From Actinomycetota bacterium (GTDB taxonomy: Bacteria > Actinomycetota > Thermoleophilia > UBA2241): 8,308 bases of DNA. How positions within the stretch are numbered: position 1 is the stretch's first letter; the number at the start of each line of letters is the position of its first letter. Positions 1-5,640 of this stretch are shown here, piece by piece. The position numbers were made by a program, and so were the translations under genes. The notes beneath the pieces are model-generated. The model searched no databases, was not told where the DNA came from, and saw only the letters and a program-made list of their open reading frames with translations. The DNA lies in the NCBI GenBank assembly GCA_003132645.1, contig PKYM01000350.1, forward strand, positions 497 to 8,804, read 5' to 3'.

Positions 1-2
1 AG

Positions 3-137
3 GCATCGGGCGTGGCGCCGGCGCCGGGCGTGGCGCCGATGTCGGGCGTAGCGCCGCGGCCCGCAGTGCCGTCATTACCCGGCCGCAAACGGCGAGCGGA
101 GCTGCTAACTGCCGCCGCCGGGTATTTCCCTTTGTGA
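3..137 (+). CDS. Possible 3' end of a Pro/Ala-rich protein (partial)
   Basis: An open frame enters from the left edge and stops at TGA 135-137, giving 44 residues. It begins with a degenerate six-residue repeat of the form GVAPxP (three copies, then AVPSLP) and ends in a basic, then hydrophobic tail (GRKRRAELLTAAAGYFPL). The third codon positions are mostly G or C, as expected of a real gene in this genome. The stop lies 41 bases before the next start, a normal spacing for same-strand neighbours. Against it, another frame is also open from the edge in this low-complexity DNA, and no family is recognisable. If real, it is the flexible tail of a protein whose domain lies outside the window; no function can be given. 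Confidence 0.35.
   Translation, partial: ASGVAPAPGVAPMSGVAPRPAVPSLPGRKRRAELLTAAAGYFPL
7..60. repeat. 18-bp tandem repeat, three copies
   Basis: Three direct copies with an 18-bp period start at 7, 25 and 43. The shared 14-base core is CGGGCGTRGCGCCG, with four variable bases between cores. The period is a multiple of three and, in the frame ending at 137, encodes a GVAPxP hexapeptide. A coding repeat in a Pro/Ala-rich linker is the simplest explanation. Confidence 0.7.
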
Positions 138-165
138 GCGTAAGAACTCACCGCACGATAAGAAA

Positions 166-173
166 GAGGGAGG
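166..173 (+). promoter_or_regulatory. Shine-Dalgarno site fixing the start at 179
   Basis: GAGGGAGG lies five bases before GTG 179. The in-frame GTG at 134 has no such site and would put a charged 15-residue extension in front of the signal peptide. This site therefore decides in favour of the 179 start. Confidence 0.8.
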
Positions 174-178
174 TTCCT

Positions 179-784
179 GTGAAACAAACACGTATCCGCC
201 TTGCCCTGCTGGCGGTCATCGCCCTGATCGCGGTGCCGGCACTCCTGCCGGCAACGGCCAGCGCCAAGAACTTCAAGCTTGGCACGGGCAAGGTGGTCGT
301 CAGACTCGACTCATTCTTCGATCTCTTCATCTCCGCCGGCTACCCCATCTATCCTGTCGCCCCCGCGTCGATGGCCTTCGACGCGCCTGGGTCGCGCATC
401 GCCCTGCCGATCACGGGCGGTACGTGGAACGCCGGCCTTCATCCGCATGGCACGTTCAAGTTGAGGGGCGGCATCGTGTACATTCATTACAATGCGGTTC
501 CGACACTCGAGACCCTCAGCGTCCCGGGGTGGCGCGCCGGAATCAACACCTCCGCCAGCTGGACCGGCCTCATTAACGGCACCCGCACCACGATCCTCGA
601 CGAGGATCTGACCACCTCGCACACGACGTTTCCGACTGCCCACGGCCAGAAGTTCGTGAAGATCACCGGCGTCGTGCTCACCTACGACGCGGCGCTCACG
701 AACGCGTTCACCTCAGCCTTCTCCACAGGGCTGCCCCTCAACACGCCGTTCGGTACGGCGACGTTGCTGGCCCGCGTGAAGTAG
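179..784 (+). CDS. Secreted protein, probably HtaA-like domain
   Basis: A 201-residue protein with a GTG start chosen from the Shine-Dalgarno site and the signal peptide. Residues 1-29 form a classical Sec signal peptide: basic MKQTRIR, a Leu/Ala/Ile-rich core, and an ASA cleavage site before KNF. The mature part is a single beta-rich domain of about 170 residues. It has the order of motifs I associate with HtaA-like proteins of Actinobacteria: a variable beta start, PVAPA (59-63), LPITGG (76-81), a short GTF/GGI stretch (91-99) and a terminal FGTATLLARVK. HtaA proteins of corynebacteria bind haem; many relatives in soil actinobacteria are unstudied, so haem binding is not claimed. No LPXTG anchor or C-terminal membrane helix is seen, so the product is likely released or loosely attached. 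The stop is TAG, and no other stop occurs soon after it in frame. Two hairpins follow. The family assignment is from memory of sequence pattern and is moderate. Confidence 0.75.
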   Translation: MKQTRIRLALLAVIALIAVPALLPATASAKNFKLGTGKVVVRLDSFFDLFISAGYPIYPVAPASMAFDAPGSRIALPITGGTWNAGLHPHGTFKLRGGIVYIHYNAVPTLETLSVPGWRAGINTSASWTGLINGTRTTILDEDLTTSHTTFPTAHGQKFVKITGVVLTYDAALTNAFTSAFSTGLPLNTPFGTATLLARVK

Positions 785-816
785 TCGAGAAGGCGATCCA
801 GGAACAACAAACGAGG

Positions 817-852
817 CGTGGCGCGGCGACGCGGGAGCGTCGCCGCGCCACG
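817..852. terminator. Long hairpin between convergent genes, likely terminator for the minus strand
   Basis: A perfect 15-bp inverted repeat (817-831 and 838-852) with a six-base loop. On the minus strand the stem is followed by CCTCGTTTGTTGTTCC, which is T-rich for this genome, so it fits a terminator for the methyltransferase gene ending at 951. On the plus strand no T-run follows. Confidence 0.6.
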
Positions 853-864
853 ACCGACAACAAG

Positions 865-898
865 GGGCGGGGGCGGCGCGTACGCGCCGCCCCCGCCC
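865..898. terminator. Second hairpin between convergent genes, likely terminator for the plus strand
   Basis: A perfect 34-bp palindrome, 17 bases per arm, centred on GTAC (880-883) and almost entirely G+C. On the plus strand it is followed by TCGTCTTCGTTTGCC, so it may end transcription of the secreted-protein gene. Being a perfect palindrome it would need to leave a few central bases unpaired as a loop. Confidence 0.5.
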
Positions 899-950
899 TC
901 GTCTTCGTTTGCCTTCGGCTCGCCGCGATCCGCGGCCGACCGCTCGGCGC

Positions 951-2339
951 CTAACCGAGCCCGACGCGCGCCTTGAAACGCTCCACGCAGTTGATCGGGA
1001 TATCGAGCGTCTTTGAGATGTTGAACTTGGCCTCGATCATGCCGGCGTCGCCAGGCCGCACCGATGAGGTGAACGGCAGCGTGCCGAGCCCCTTGGCGAT
1101 CCTGATCTCCTCCATGGCGGTCGGATCGAAGAGGTCGCGCACCGTGCAGCCGAGCTTGCCGGCGACGTAGGCCTTGGCTTCTTTGAGACGCATCCTTCGG
1201 GTCATTTGCATGCGTGCCACGAGATCTCCGGCGGTCCGCATTCCGCCCATGCCCGACGCCTGCGTGTGGGCGCCCTCCATGCCGAGGGGGTCGCCTGTGC
1301 CTACCTAGTAACCGTCGATCTTGAGGATCTCGACGAAGGCCTTGGAGGCTCGCGAGGTCGCGTCGGCGGGCGGGTAGACGCAGGTCGGCACGCCGCCTAC
1401 GCCCATGCCCACGTTCACGTGCACGGGGATCTCTGCGATCTCGGCGGCCGGCTTGATCATGGTGATCGCCCGGGCGATGTTCCAGGCGGTCGAGCGGCCG
1501 GTGTTGATGTTGACCGCCGGGCCGTAGATCGAGCCCCCGGCGGCCTGCACCATGCGTAGCTGGTCCTTGGGCCACATGCCGGCGAGCCGCTCGCCGTCGA
1601 ACTCGAGCTGACCGTGCATGCCGAGTACGAACTCGCTGGCCATGCCGATCTCGATGCCGAGCCAGGGGTACTTCTCGCGCAGCATGCGACAGGCTGTGAG
1701 GCCGGCCAGAAAGTCGGCGTCACCGGCCGCGCCGGTGGTGTCCATGTCGATGCCGTCGGTGCCGGCTTCGACCATGTGGTCGGCCACGTAGTTGATGTCT
1801 TCGACCAGCATGGCGCACGCTTCGACCTGGGCCGCGCGAGCCTCGTCGACCTTCATCAGGGGCAGCAGCTCGGACCAGTTCGGGATAGGCCCGTCGGGCT
1901 TGGAGTAGCGGCCCAGGTCGGGCATGGCACCGTACTGTACCGGGTTGGTGCAGAGCATCTGGGCGATCTTCATGGCCTGGCCCTCGTGGGCCACGTTGGT
2001 CTTGATCGCCTTGTAGGAGTAGTCGATCTGCCAGAGCTCGACGATGTCGACGCCCAGCACCTGCTCGAAAGTCTGCAGATCCTGCACGCGGTTGCCGATG
2101 TGCTTGGTCCCGGTGCCGTCGTTGCTCAGCACGACTTCGTCGCCCATGTCGACGGCGGTGAAGCGCGCCGACGAGGCGTAGATGTCGAGCAGGTGGTCGA
2201 GCTCGTCCTGGGTCAGAGGCTCGGCCTTGGCCCGCTTGGCGGCCTGCTGGGTGCCCTCCTCGAGATCGGCCTTGATCTCGGAGCGGGTCATCTCGACCAG
2301 CGAACCATCACCCATGCGGGTAGCGATCTTGGGTTCCAA
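951..2339 (-). CDS. mtbB: Dimethylamine methyltransferase MtbB, pyrrolysine-containing (copy 1)
   Basis: MtbB moves a methyl group from dimethylamine to the cobalt of its partner corrinoid protein; the active-site residue is pyrrolysine, encoded by UAG. Here the frame runs from TTG 2339, passes one TAG at 1307-1305 (residue 345) and ends at TAG 953-951, giving 462 residues, close to the roughly 467 of archaeal MtbB. Family motifs in order: RMGDG (8-12), YGAMPDLG (136-143), DTTGAAGDADF (200-210), GMASEFVLGMHG (232-243), GMGVGGVP (311-318), DGY-Pyl (342-345), VGTGDPLGM (346-354), ASGMGGMRTAGDLVARM (361-377). The part after the amber is as well conserved as the part before, with no frame change. 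TTG is preferred to ATG 2345 because GGAGGT lies 7 bases before TTG but only one before ATG. It is the last of three same-strand genes. The pattern match to the Dimeth_Pyl family (PF09505) is from memory. A nonsense-broken gene is the alternative, made unlikely by the second copy. Confidence 0.9.
1269..1295 (-). promoter_or_regulatory. Stem-loop just after the internal amber of mtbB copy 1
   Basis: In the mRNA, CCCUC (1288-1284) pairs with GAGGG (1277-1273) across a six-base loop. The stem can be extended by GGCG (1295-1292) with CGCC (1272-1269) past a three-base bulge. It starts about ten bases after the UAG. Such a structure could slow ribosomes near the amber, but GC-rich coding DNA often folds by chance, and copy 2 shows no clear equivalent. 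Confidence 0.25.
1305..1307 (-). other. Internal UAG codon, probable pyrrolysine (copy 1)
   Basis: TAG on the minus strand in the context GGT TAC TAG GTA GGC (Gly-Tyr-Pyl-Val-Gly). It sits at residue 345, after IDG and before VGTGDPLGM, the position of pyrrolysine in archaeal MtbB (DGI-Pyl-IGVGDPLGM, from memory). Translation continues in frame for 117 conserved residues. Confidence 0.88.
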
Positions 2340-2346
2340 GCGCATC

Positions 2347-2352
2347 ACCTCC
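2347..2352 (-). promoter_or_regulatory. Shine-Dalgarno site supporting a TTG start (mtbB copy 1)
   Basis: GGAGGT on the minus strand lies seven bases before TTG 2339 and only one base before ATG 2345. The same arrangement is found before mtbB copy 2. The TTG start also gives exactly twelve residues up to RMGDG, as I recall for archaeal MtbB. Confidence 0.65.
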
Positions 2353-2432
2353 GGTGCTTCGCGCGGCGCCGGCAGCAGGAGGTGCGGCCGAGTGGGGCCT
2401 GGGGAGTCCACTGCGGGCGAAGCGAATCGATA

Positions 2433-2460
2433 ACCATGGCCCAAGCCGTCGGTCCATGGT
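2433..2460. repeat. Inverted repeat ACCATGG / CCATGGT upstream of mtbB copy 1
   Basis: Seven-base arms at 2433-2439 and 2454-2460 flank 14 bases. Short AT-richer stretches (CGATAA, GTATAT) border it in an otherwise very GC-rich spacer. The site lies about 95-120 bases before the mtbB copy 1 start, where an operator or promoter could be. No convincing -35/-10 pair was found beside it. Confidence 0.3.
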
Positions 2461-2494
2461 ATATCGGCGGTCGCACCGCCCGCCACCCGGTCCG

Positions 2495-2632
2495 CCGTCA
2501 GACGGTGATGTCCGGCGCTGCGGCGGACGATCGACTGCCGTCAGACGGCGCGGCAGCCTCCGTCAGGCGGCGCGGCGGCCGATCGGCTGCCGTCAGGCGG
2601 CGCGGCAGCCTCCGTCAGGCGGCGCGGCGGCC
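2495..2632. repeat. 52-bp tandem duplication with five CCGTCAGRCGG motifs
   Basis: Two adjacent 52-bp copies (2529-2580 and 2581-2632) differ at only two bases, both A in the first and G in the second. Each holds two copies of CCGTCAGRCGG, at 2538, 2560, 2590 and 2612, and a fifth lies outside at 2495; spacing alternates 22 and 30 bases. CCGTCAGACGG is a five-base inverted repeat around one base. The last copy contains the TGA stop (2617-2615) of the lactate dehydrogenase gene and supplies its Gly/Arg/Ala end, so the array looks like a local amplification of that gene's 3' end. It fills much of the spacer before mtbB copy 1. Confidence 0.85.
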
Positions 2633-3646
2633 GCCGCCGTGGTCGACACCGGACTCGAAGCGGATCTCGTTGACGAGCGGCCGGCCCGCTTCGAAGTCGG
2701 CCACGTTCAGGAGTGTCGCGGTCGAGATCTGCTCCAGGGCGTCGGCCGTGAAGTAGCCCTGGTGGGCGGTGATGATCACGTTGGGAAACGTGAGCAGGCG
2801 GCTGAAGACGTCGTCCTGGATGATCTGGCCCGAGAGGTCGTGCGAGAACAGCTCGGTCTCCTCTTCATAGACGTCGAGGCCGAGCGCGCCGATGCGCCCC
2901 GACTTGAGCCCGGCGATCACCGCCTTCGAGTCGACCAGGCCGCCGCGGCTCGTGTTCACGAGCATCGCGCCGCGGCGCATCTGGCCGATCGCGGCCCGGT
3001 CGACCAGGTGCGCCGTGTCGGCCACCAGGGGACAGTGCAGCGTGATGATGTCGGAGCCGGCAAACAGCTCGGGCAGCTCGACGTAGAGCGCGCCGAACTC
3101 GCGCACGCGCTCATTCGGGAACGGATCGCTGGCCAGCACGCACATGCCGAAGCCGCTCAGGATGCCGGCCACCGTCGTGCCGATGATACCGGTGCCGATC
3201 ACTCCCACGGCGCGGCCGTTCAGGTCGAAGCCGAGCAGGCCGTCGAGCGAGAAGTTGCCGTCGCGCACGCGCTGGTAGGCGCGGTGGATCTTGCGGTTGA
3301 GGGCCAGGATGAGCGCCACGGTGTGCTCGGCGACGGCGTGCGGCGAGTAGGCCGGCACGCGCACCACGCGCAAGCCGAGCTCCGCCGCCGCGGCCAGATC
3401 GACGTTGTTGAAGCCGGCCGACCGCAGGGCGATCAGAGTCGTGCCGCCGGCGGCCAGGATCTCGAGCGTGCCGCGCCCGAGCTCGTCGTTGACGAACGCG
3501 CAGACCGCCGGGATCCCGGCCGCCAGCCGCGCCGTCTCGGCGGTGAGTCGCGGCTCGAAGAAGACGAGCTCGTGGCCCAGCCTGCTGTTGGCCGCGCTGA
3601 GGAACTCGCGATCGTAGTTGCGCGTGCTGAAGACGGCGATGCGCAT
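2615..3646 (-). CDS. ldhA: D-lactate dehydrogenase (LdhA type, D-2-hydroxyacid dehydrogenase family)
   Basis: This cytosolic NAD-dependent enzyme interconverts pyruvate and D-lactate. The product has 343 residues, slightly longer than E. coli LdhA. Start ATG 3646 is preceded by GAGG five bases upstream; a frame open to 3718 lacks this. The catalytic domain has RSAGFNNVD (75-83); the Rossmann part has GTGIIG (151-156) followed by ASDPF (172-176), with the acidic residue typical of NAD preference. Catalytic Arg234, Glu263 and His295 keep the same spacing as Arg235/Glu264/His296 of well-studied D-lactate dehydrogenases. The LdhA-like stretch IIQDDVFSRL (275-284) and the AHQGYFT ending support the D-lactate branch over glycerate or formate enzymes. 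The last residues (GGGRRAA) come from the tandem repeat and are probably dispensable. The gene lies between the two mtbB copies on the same strand; no link to methylamine use is established. Another 2-hydroxyacid substrate is possible. Confidence 0.88.
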   Translation of the reverse strand: MRIAVFSTRNYDREFLSAANSRLGHELVFFEPRLTAETARLAAGIPAVCAFVNDELGRGTLEILAAGGTTLIALRSAGFNNVDLAAAAELGLRVVRVPAYSPHAVAEHTVALILALNRKIHRAYQRVRDGNFSLDGLLGFDLNGRAVGVIGTGIIGTTVAGILSGFGMCVLASDPFPNERVREFGALYVELPELFAGSDIITLHCPLVADTAHLVDRAAIGQMRRGAMLVNTSRGGLVDSKAVIAGLKSGRIGALGLDVYEEETELFSHDLSGQIIQDDVFSRLLTFPNVIITAHQGYFTADALEQISTATLLNVADFEAGRPLVNEIRFESGVDHGGGRRAA

Positions 3647-3745
3647 GCTGACCTCGGGTGAGTCGAAGGGCGATCGGTCCGGTCGTCCCTCGACAGTACC
3701 CGGACAGGTGCACGACAAACGCGACCCGGCCGCAGCGCACTCCAG

Positions 3746-3769
3746 CGCGCCGCGCTCAAGCGCGGCGCG
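3746..3769 (-). promoter_or_regulatory. Hairpin directly after the terminal UAG of mtbB copy 2
   Basis: A perfect 10-bp GC stem (3746-3755 with 3760-3769) and a four-base loop, TTGA on the minus strand. It starts four bases after the terminal TAG. The loop contains TGA, in frame with mtbB copy 2, so ribosomes passing the UAG would stop there after five further codons. No T-run follows, so it is not a typical terminator; partial attenuation before ldhA is possible. Confidence 0.4.
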
Positions 3770-3773
3770 AACG

Positions 3774-5180
3774 CTAGATCCCCAGCCGCCCCCGCCGGCC
3801 GGCTTTGGTGCGAAAGCGCTCGACGCAGCTCACCGGCACGTCGAGCACCGCGGCGATGTTGAACTTGGCCTCGATGCCGATCGGGTCGTCGACGTCTGTG
3901 ACCTCGCCCGATTCGAGGATGCCGCCGAGCCCGAACTCCTTGCGCACGTCGAACATGACGGTCGGGTCGGACAGATCGAGCGTCGAGACGCCGAGCTTGC
4001 CGGCCACGTACTCCTTGGCTTCGGGGAGTCGCATCCCCCGGGTGATCTGCATCCGGGCTACCAGATCTCCAGCAGTCCGAATCCCGCCCATCCCCGAGGC
4101 TACGCCGTGGCTCACCGCCTGGCCGTAGACATCGCCGGCGCCCACCTACAAACCATCCAGCCGCAGGATCTCGACGGCCGCGCGCGAGGCCCGACAGGTC
4201 GCGTCGCCGGCCGGGCAGACGTGCATCGGCACGCCGCCGACGCCCATACCGCCGTTCAGGTGGACGGGCACGGTCGAGGCCTCGCAGCAGGGCTTGGCGA
4301 TGGTCAGCGTGCGGGCCACGTTCCAGGCGATCGACTTCCCGGTATTGGTGTTGATGGCCGGCCCGAAGATGGTCACGCCGGCCTTGGCGGCGAGCCTCGC
4401 CTGGTCGAGCGGCCAGAGGCCGGCCAGCCGCACGCCGTCGTACTCGAGCTCGCCGTGCATGCCGAGCACGAACTCGCCCGCCATGCCGATCTGGATACCC
4501 AGGTCGGGGTGCCGTGCGCGAATGCGCTCGATCGCCCTGAGGGCGGCCAGGAAGTCGGCGTCGCCGGCCGCGCCGGCGGTGTCCAAGTCGATGAACTCGA
4601 TGCCGGCCTCGACCATCTCGTCGGTCACGAAGACGATGTCGGCGACGGCCAGCTCGACGGCCTCTTCCTGGGCGGCCCGCGACTCGTCGATGCGGCCCAG
4701 CGGCAGGAGCTGCGACCAGTTGGGCACCGGGCCGTCGGGCACCGTGTAGAGGCCGAGGTCGGGCATGGCGCCGTAGCCCAGCGGAGCGGTCGTGACGAAC
4801 TGCGCCTGGCGCATGACGACCTGCTCGAAGGGCATCACGGCCTTGGCCGGCTTGTAGGAATAGTCGTGATGGTAGAGCTCGAGCGAGTCGGCGCAGAGGT
4901 ACTGCTCGTAGTACTGCAGGTCGTTGACGCGGGTGCCCAGGTCCTGGCTGCCGCAGCCGTCGAAGGACAGCACGACCTCGTCACCGATGTCGACCCCGGT
5001 GAAGCGACTGTTCGAACAGAAGATCTCCGACAGATGGTCGAGTTCGGCGTCGGTGAGTACCGGGGACTTCGAGCGCTTGGCGGCCGCCTCGGTGCCGGCC
5101 TCGAGATCGGCGCGGATCTCGGCCGGAGTCATCTCGACGAGCGCGCCGTCGCCCATTCGGGTCCGGATCCTGGTTTCCAA
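3774..5180 (-). CDS. mtbB: Dimethylamine methyltransferase MtbB, pyrrolysine-containing (copy 2)
   Basis: A second MtbB paralogue, alike to copy 1 over its whole length (more than half the residues by eye). From TTG 5180 it reads 344 residues, a TAG at 4148-4146 (residue 345), 123 more residues, and a final TAG at 3776-3774, for 468 in all. Shared motifs: RMGDG (8-12), HDYSYKPAK, YGAMPDLG, DTAGAAGDADF, GMAGEFVLGMHG, GMGVGGVP, DGL-Pyl-VGAGD, ASGMGGIRTAGDLVARM (361-377). GGAGGT lies six bases before TTG but directly touches the alternative GTG at 5186, so TTG is chosen. The loop after the amber (DVYGQAVSHGV) departs from the family form kept in copy 1 (DPLGM-), though His358 is conserved; a different amine or corrinoid partner is possible. 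It is divergent from the permease gene and first of the three minus-strand genes, with a candidate promoter at 5286-5314. Cytosolic by family. No corrinoid protein gene is adjacent, which is unusual. Confidence 0.88.
4146..4148 (-). other. Internal UAG codon, probable pyrrolysine (copy 2)
   Basis: TAG on the minus strand in the context GGT TTG TAG GTG GGC (Gly-Leu-Pyl-Val-Gly), at residue 345, the same residue number as in copy 1. The frame goes on for 123 residues of family sequence. The next codon is GTG, so a standard gene caller would start a false separate ORF at 4145; no Shine-Dalgarno site precedes it. Confidence 0.87.
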
Positions 5181-5186
5181 GCGCAC

Positions 5187-5192
5187 ACCTCC
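5187..5192 (-). promoter_or_regulatory. Shine-Dalgarno site supporting a TTG start (mtbB copy 2)
   Basis: GGAGGT is six bases before TTG 5180. The alternative GTG at 5186 follows it with no spacer and could hardly be used. CGCTTGGAA is shared with copy 1 at the same place. Confidence 0.65.
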
Positions 5193-5285
5193 GCAGGCAC
5201 GTTTCGCGACAAGACCCCCACAGCCGGACCGGGCTACCGTGACCCTGGTCGCCGGGATCTCGGTCGCCGGCGTCCGGCGAAGCCG

Positions 5286-5314
5286 AGCCTATGCCCCGTC
5301 AAACGGCTTGTCAC
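5286..5314 (-). promoter_or_regulatory. Candidate promoter for mtbB copy 2
   Basis: On the minus strand GTGACA (5314-5309) and TAGGCT (5291-5286) are 17 bases apart. The first matches the -35 consensus at five of six bases; the second fits the relaxed actinobacterial -10 form TAnnnT. Transcription would start near 5280, leaving a leader of about 100 bases. Just upstream, 5321-5333 is a small inverted repeat (GCGTT-AAG-AACGC) that could be a regulator site. The 5193-5640 spacer otherwise shows no gene, tRNA or recognised riboswitch. Confidence 0.35.
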
Positions 5315-5521
5315 GGTCCCGCGTTAAGAACGCATAAGTTCCCGCACGCGAGGCCGTCCGGCGCGCTCGTGCAGGCGGGGTCGGGCGCCTCCGCGGGACG
5401 CAGCCCCGCGCGGCGGCTCGGCAAGCGGTCTCTCCACGCTCCCTATCATCGAAGCCATACTTACGCGATGAGGGTTGCCGAACCGGGCGCTGGCTGACAG
5501 AATCGGCCTAATTCCGGGAAG

Positions 5522-5568
5522 GCCCTTGCGTGCCGACCGTGAATGTTCTAAATGCAGTATGCAAGGGC
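5522..5568 (+). promoter_or_regulatory. Candidate promoter and operator for the permease gene
   Basis: An eight-base inverted repeat, GCCCTTGC (5522-5529) and GCAAGGGC (5561-5568), encloses 31 bases. Inside it TTGCGT (5526-5531) and TAAATG (5549-5554) are 17 bases apart and could serve as weak -35 and -10 boxes, so a regulator bound at the arms would flank the promoter. The stretch 5542-5560 is among the most AT-rich in the spacer. The evidence is positional only. Confidence 0.3.
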
Positions 5569-5640
5569 GACTGTGTGCGGCGCACAGCAGCAACGGGGAG
5601 CGCCGTAAAGTCTGTGAAACAAGGCAATGGGAGGTCATGC

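Noticed and set aside
1..75. A minus-strand gene starting at ATG 75 and leaving the window on the left
   Set aside because: No Shine-Dalgarno site and only repetitive Pro/Arg/Ala sequence. The plus-strand tail ending at 137 explains the repeat better.
951..1280. Separate small genes for the parts after the ambers (951-1280 and 3774-4145, minus strand)
   Set aside because: They have no ribosome site, start inside a conserved motif, and are in the same frame as the upstream part. They are the C-terminal portions of MtbB.
1305..1307. Selenocysteine at the internal stops
   Set aside because: The codons are UAG, not UGA, and they align with pyrrolysine in this family.
2340..2486. Upstream in-frame extension of mtbB copy 1 to 2486
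   Set aside because: The extra 49 residues look like non-coding GC-rich sequence, have no family counterpart, and the Shine-Dalgarno site lies within them.
2529..2632. A CRISPR array
   Set aside because: The two 52-bp units are adjacent with no unique spacers, so this is a tandem duplication.
1614..2756. Long open frames on the opposite strand of the real genes (1614-2756 +, 3618-5327 +, 5635-7212 -)
   Set aside because: They are shadows caused by high G+C. Their products are rich in Arg, His, Gly, Asp or Ala without domains, and the opposite strand carries recognisable proteins.
951..5180. Reading the two interrupted methyltransferase genes as nonsense pseudogenes
   Set aside because: Both ambers are at residue 345, the known pyrrolysine site of the family, and the sequence after them is intact and conserved in both copies.
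5193..5640. A tRNA-Pyl (CUA anticodon) or a pyl gene in the window
   Set aside because: No tRNA-like fold with a CUA anticodon loop was seen in any spacer, and no product resembles PylS, PylB, PylC or PylD. The CTCTA strings found lie inside coding sequence.
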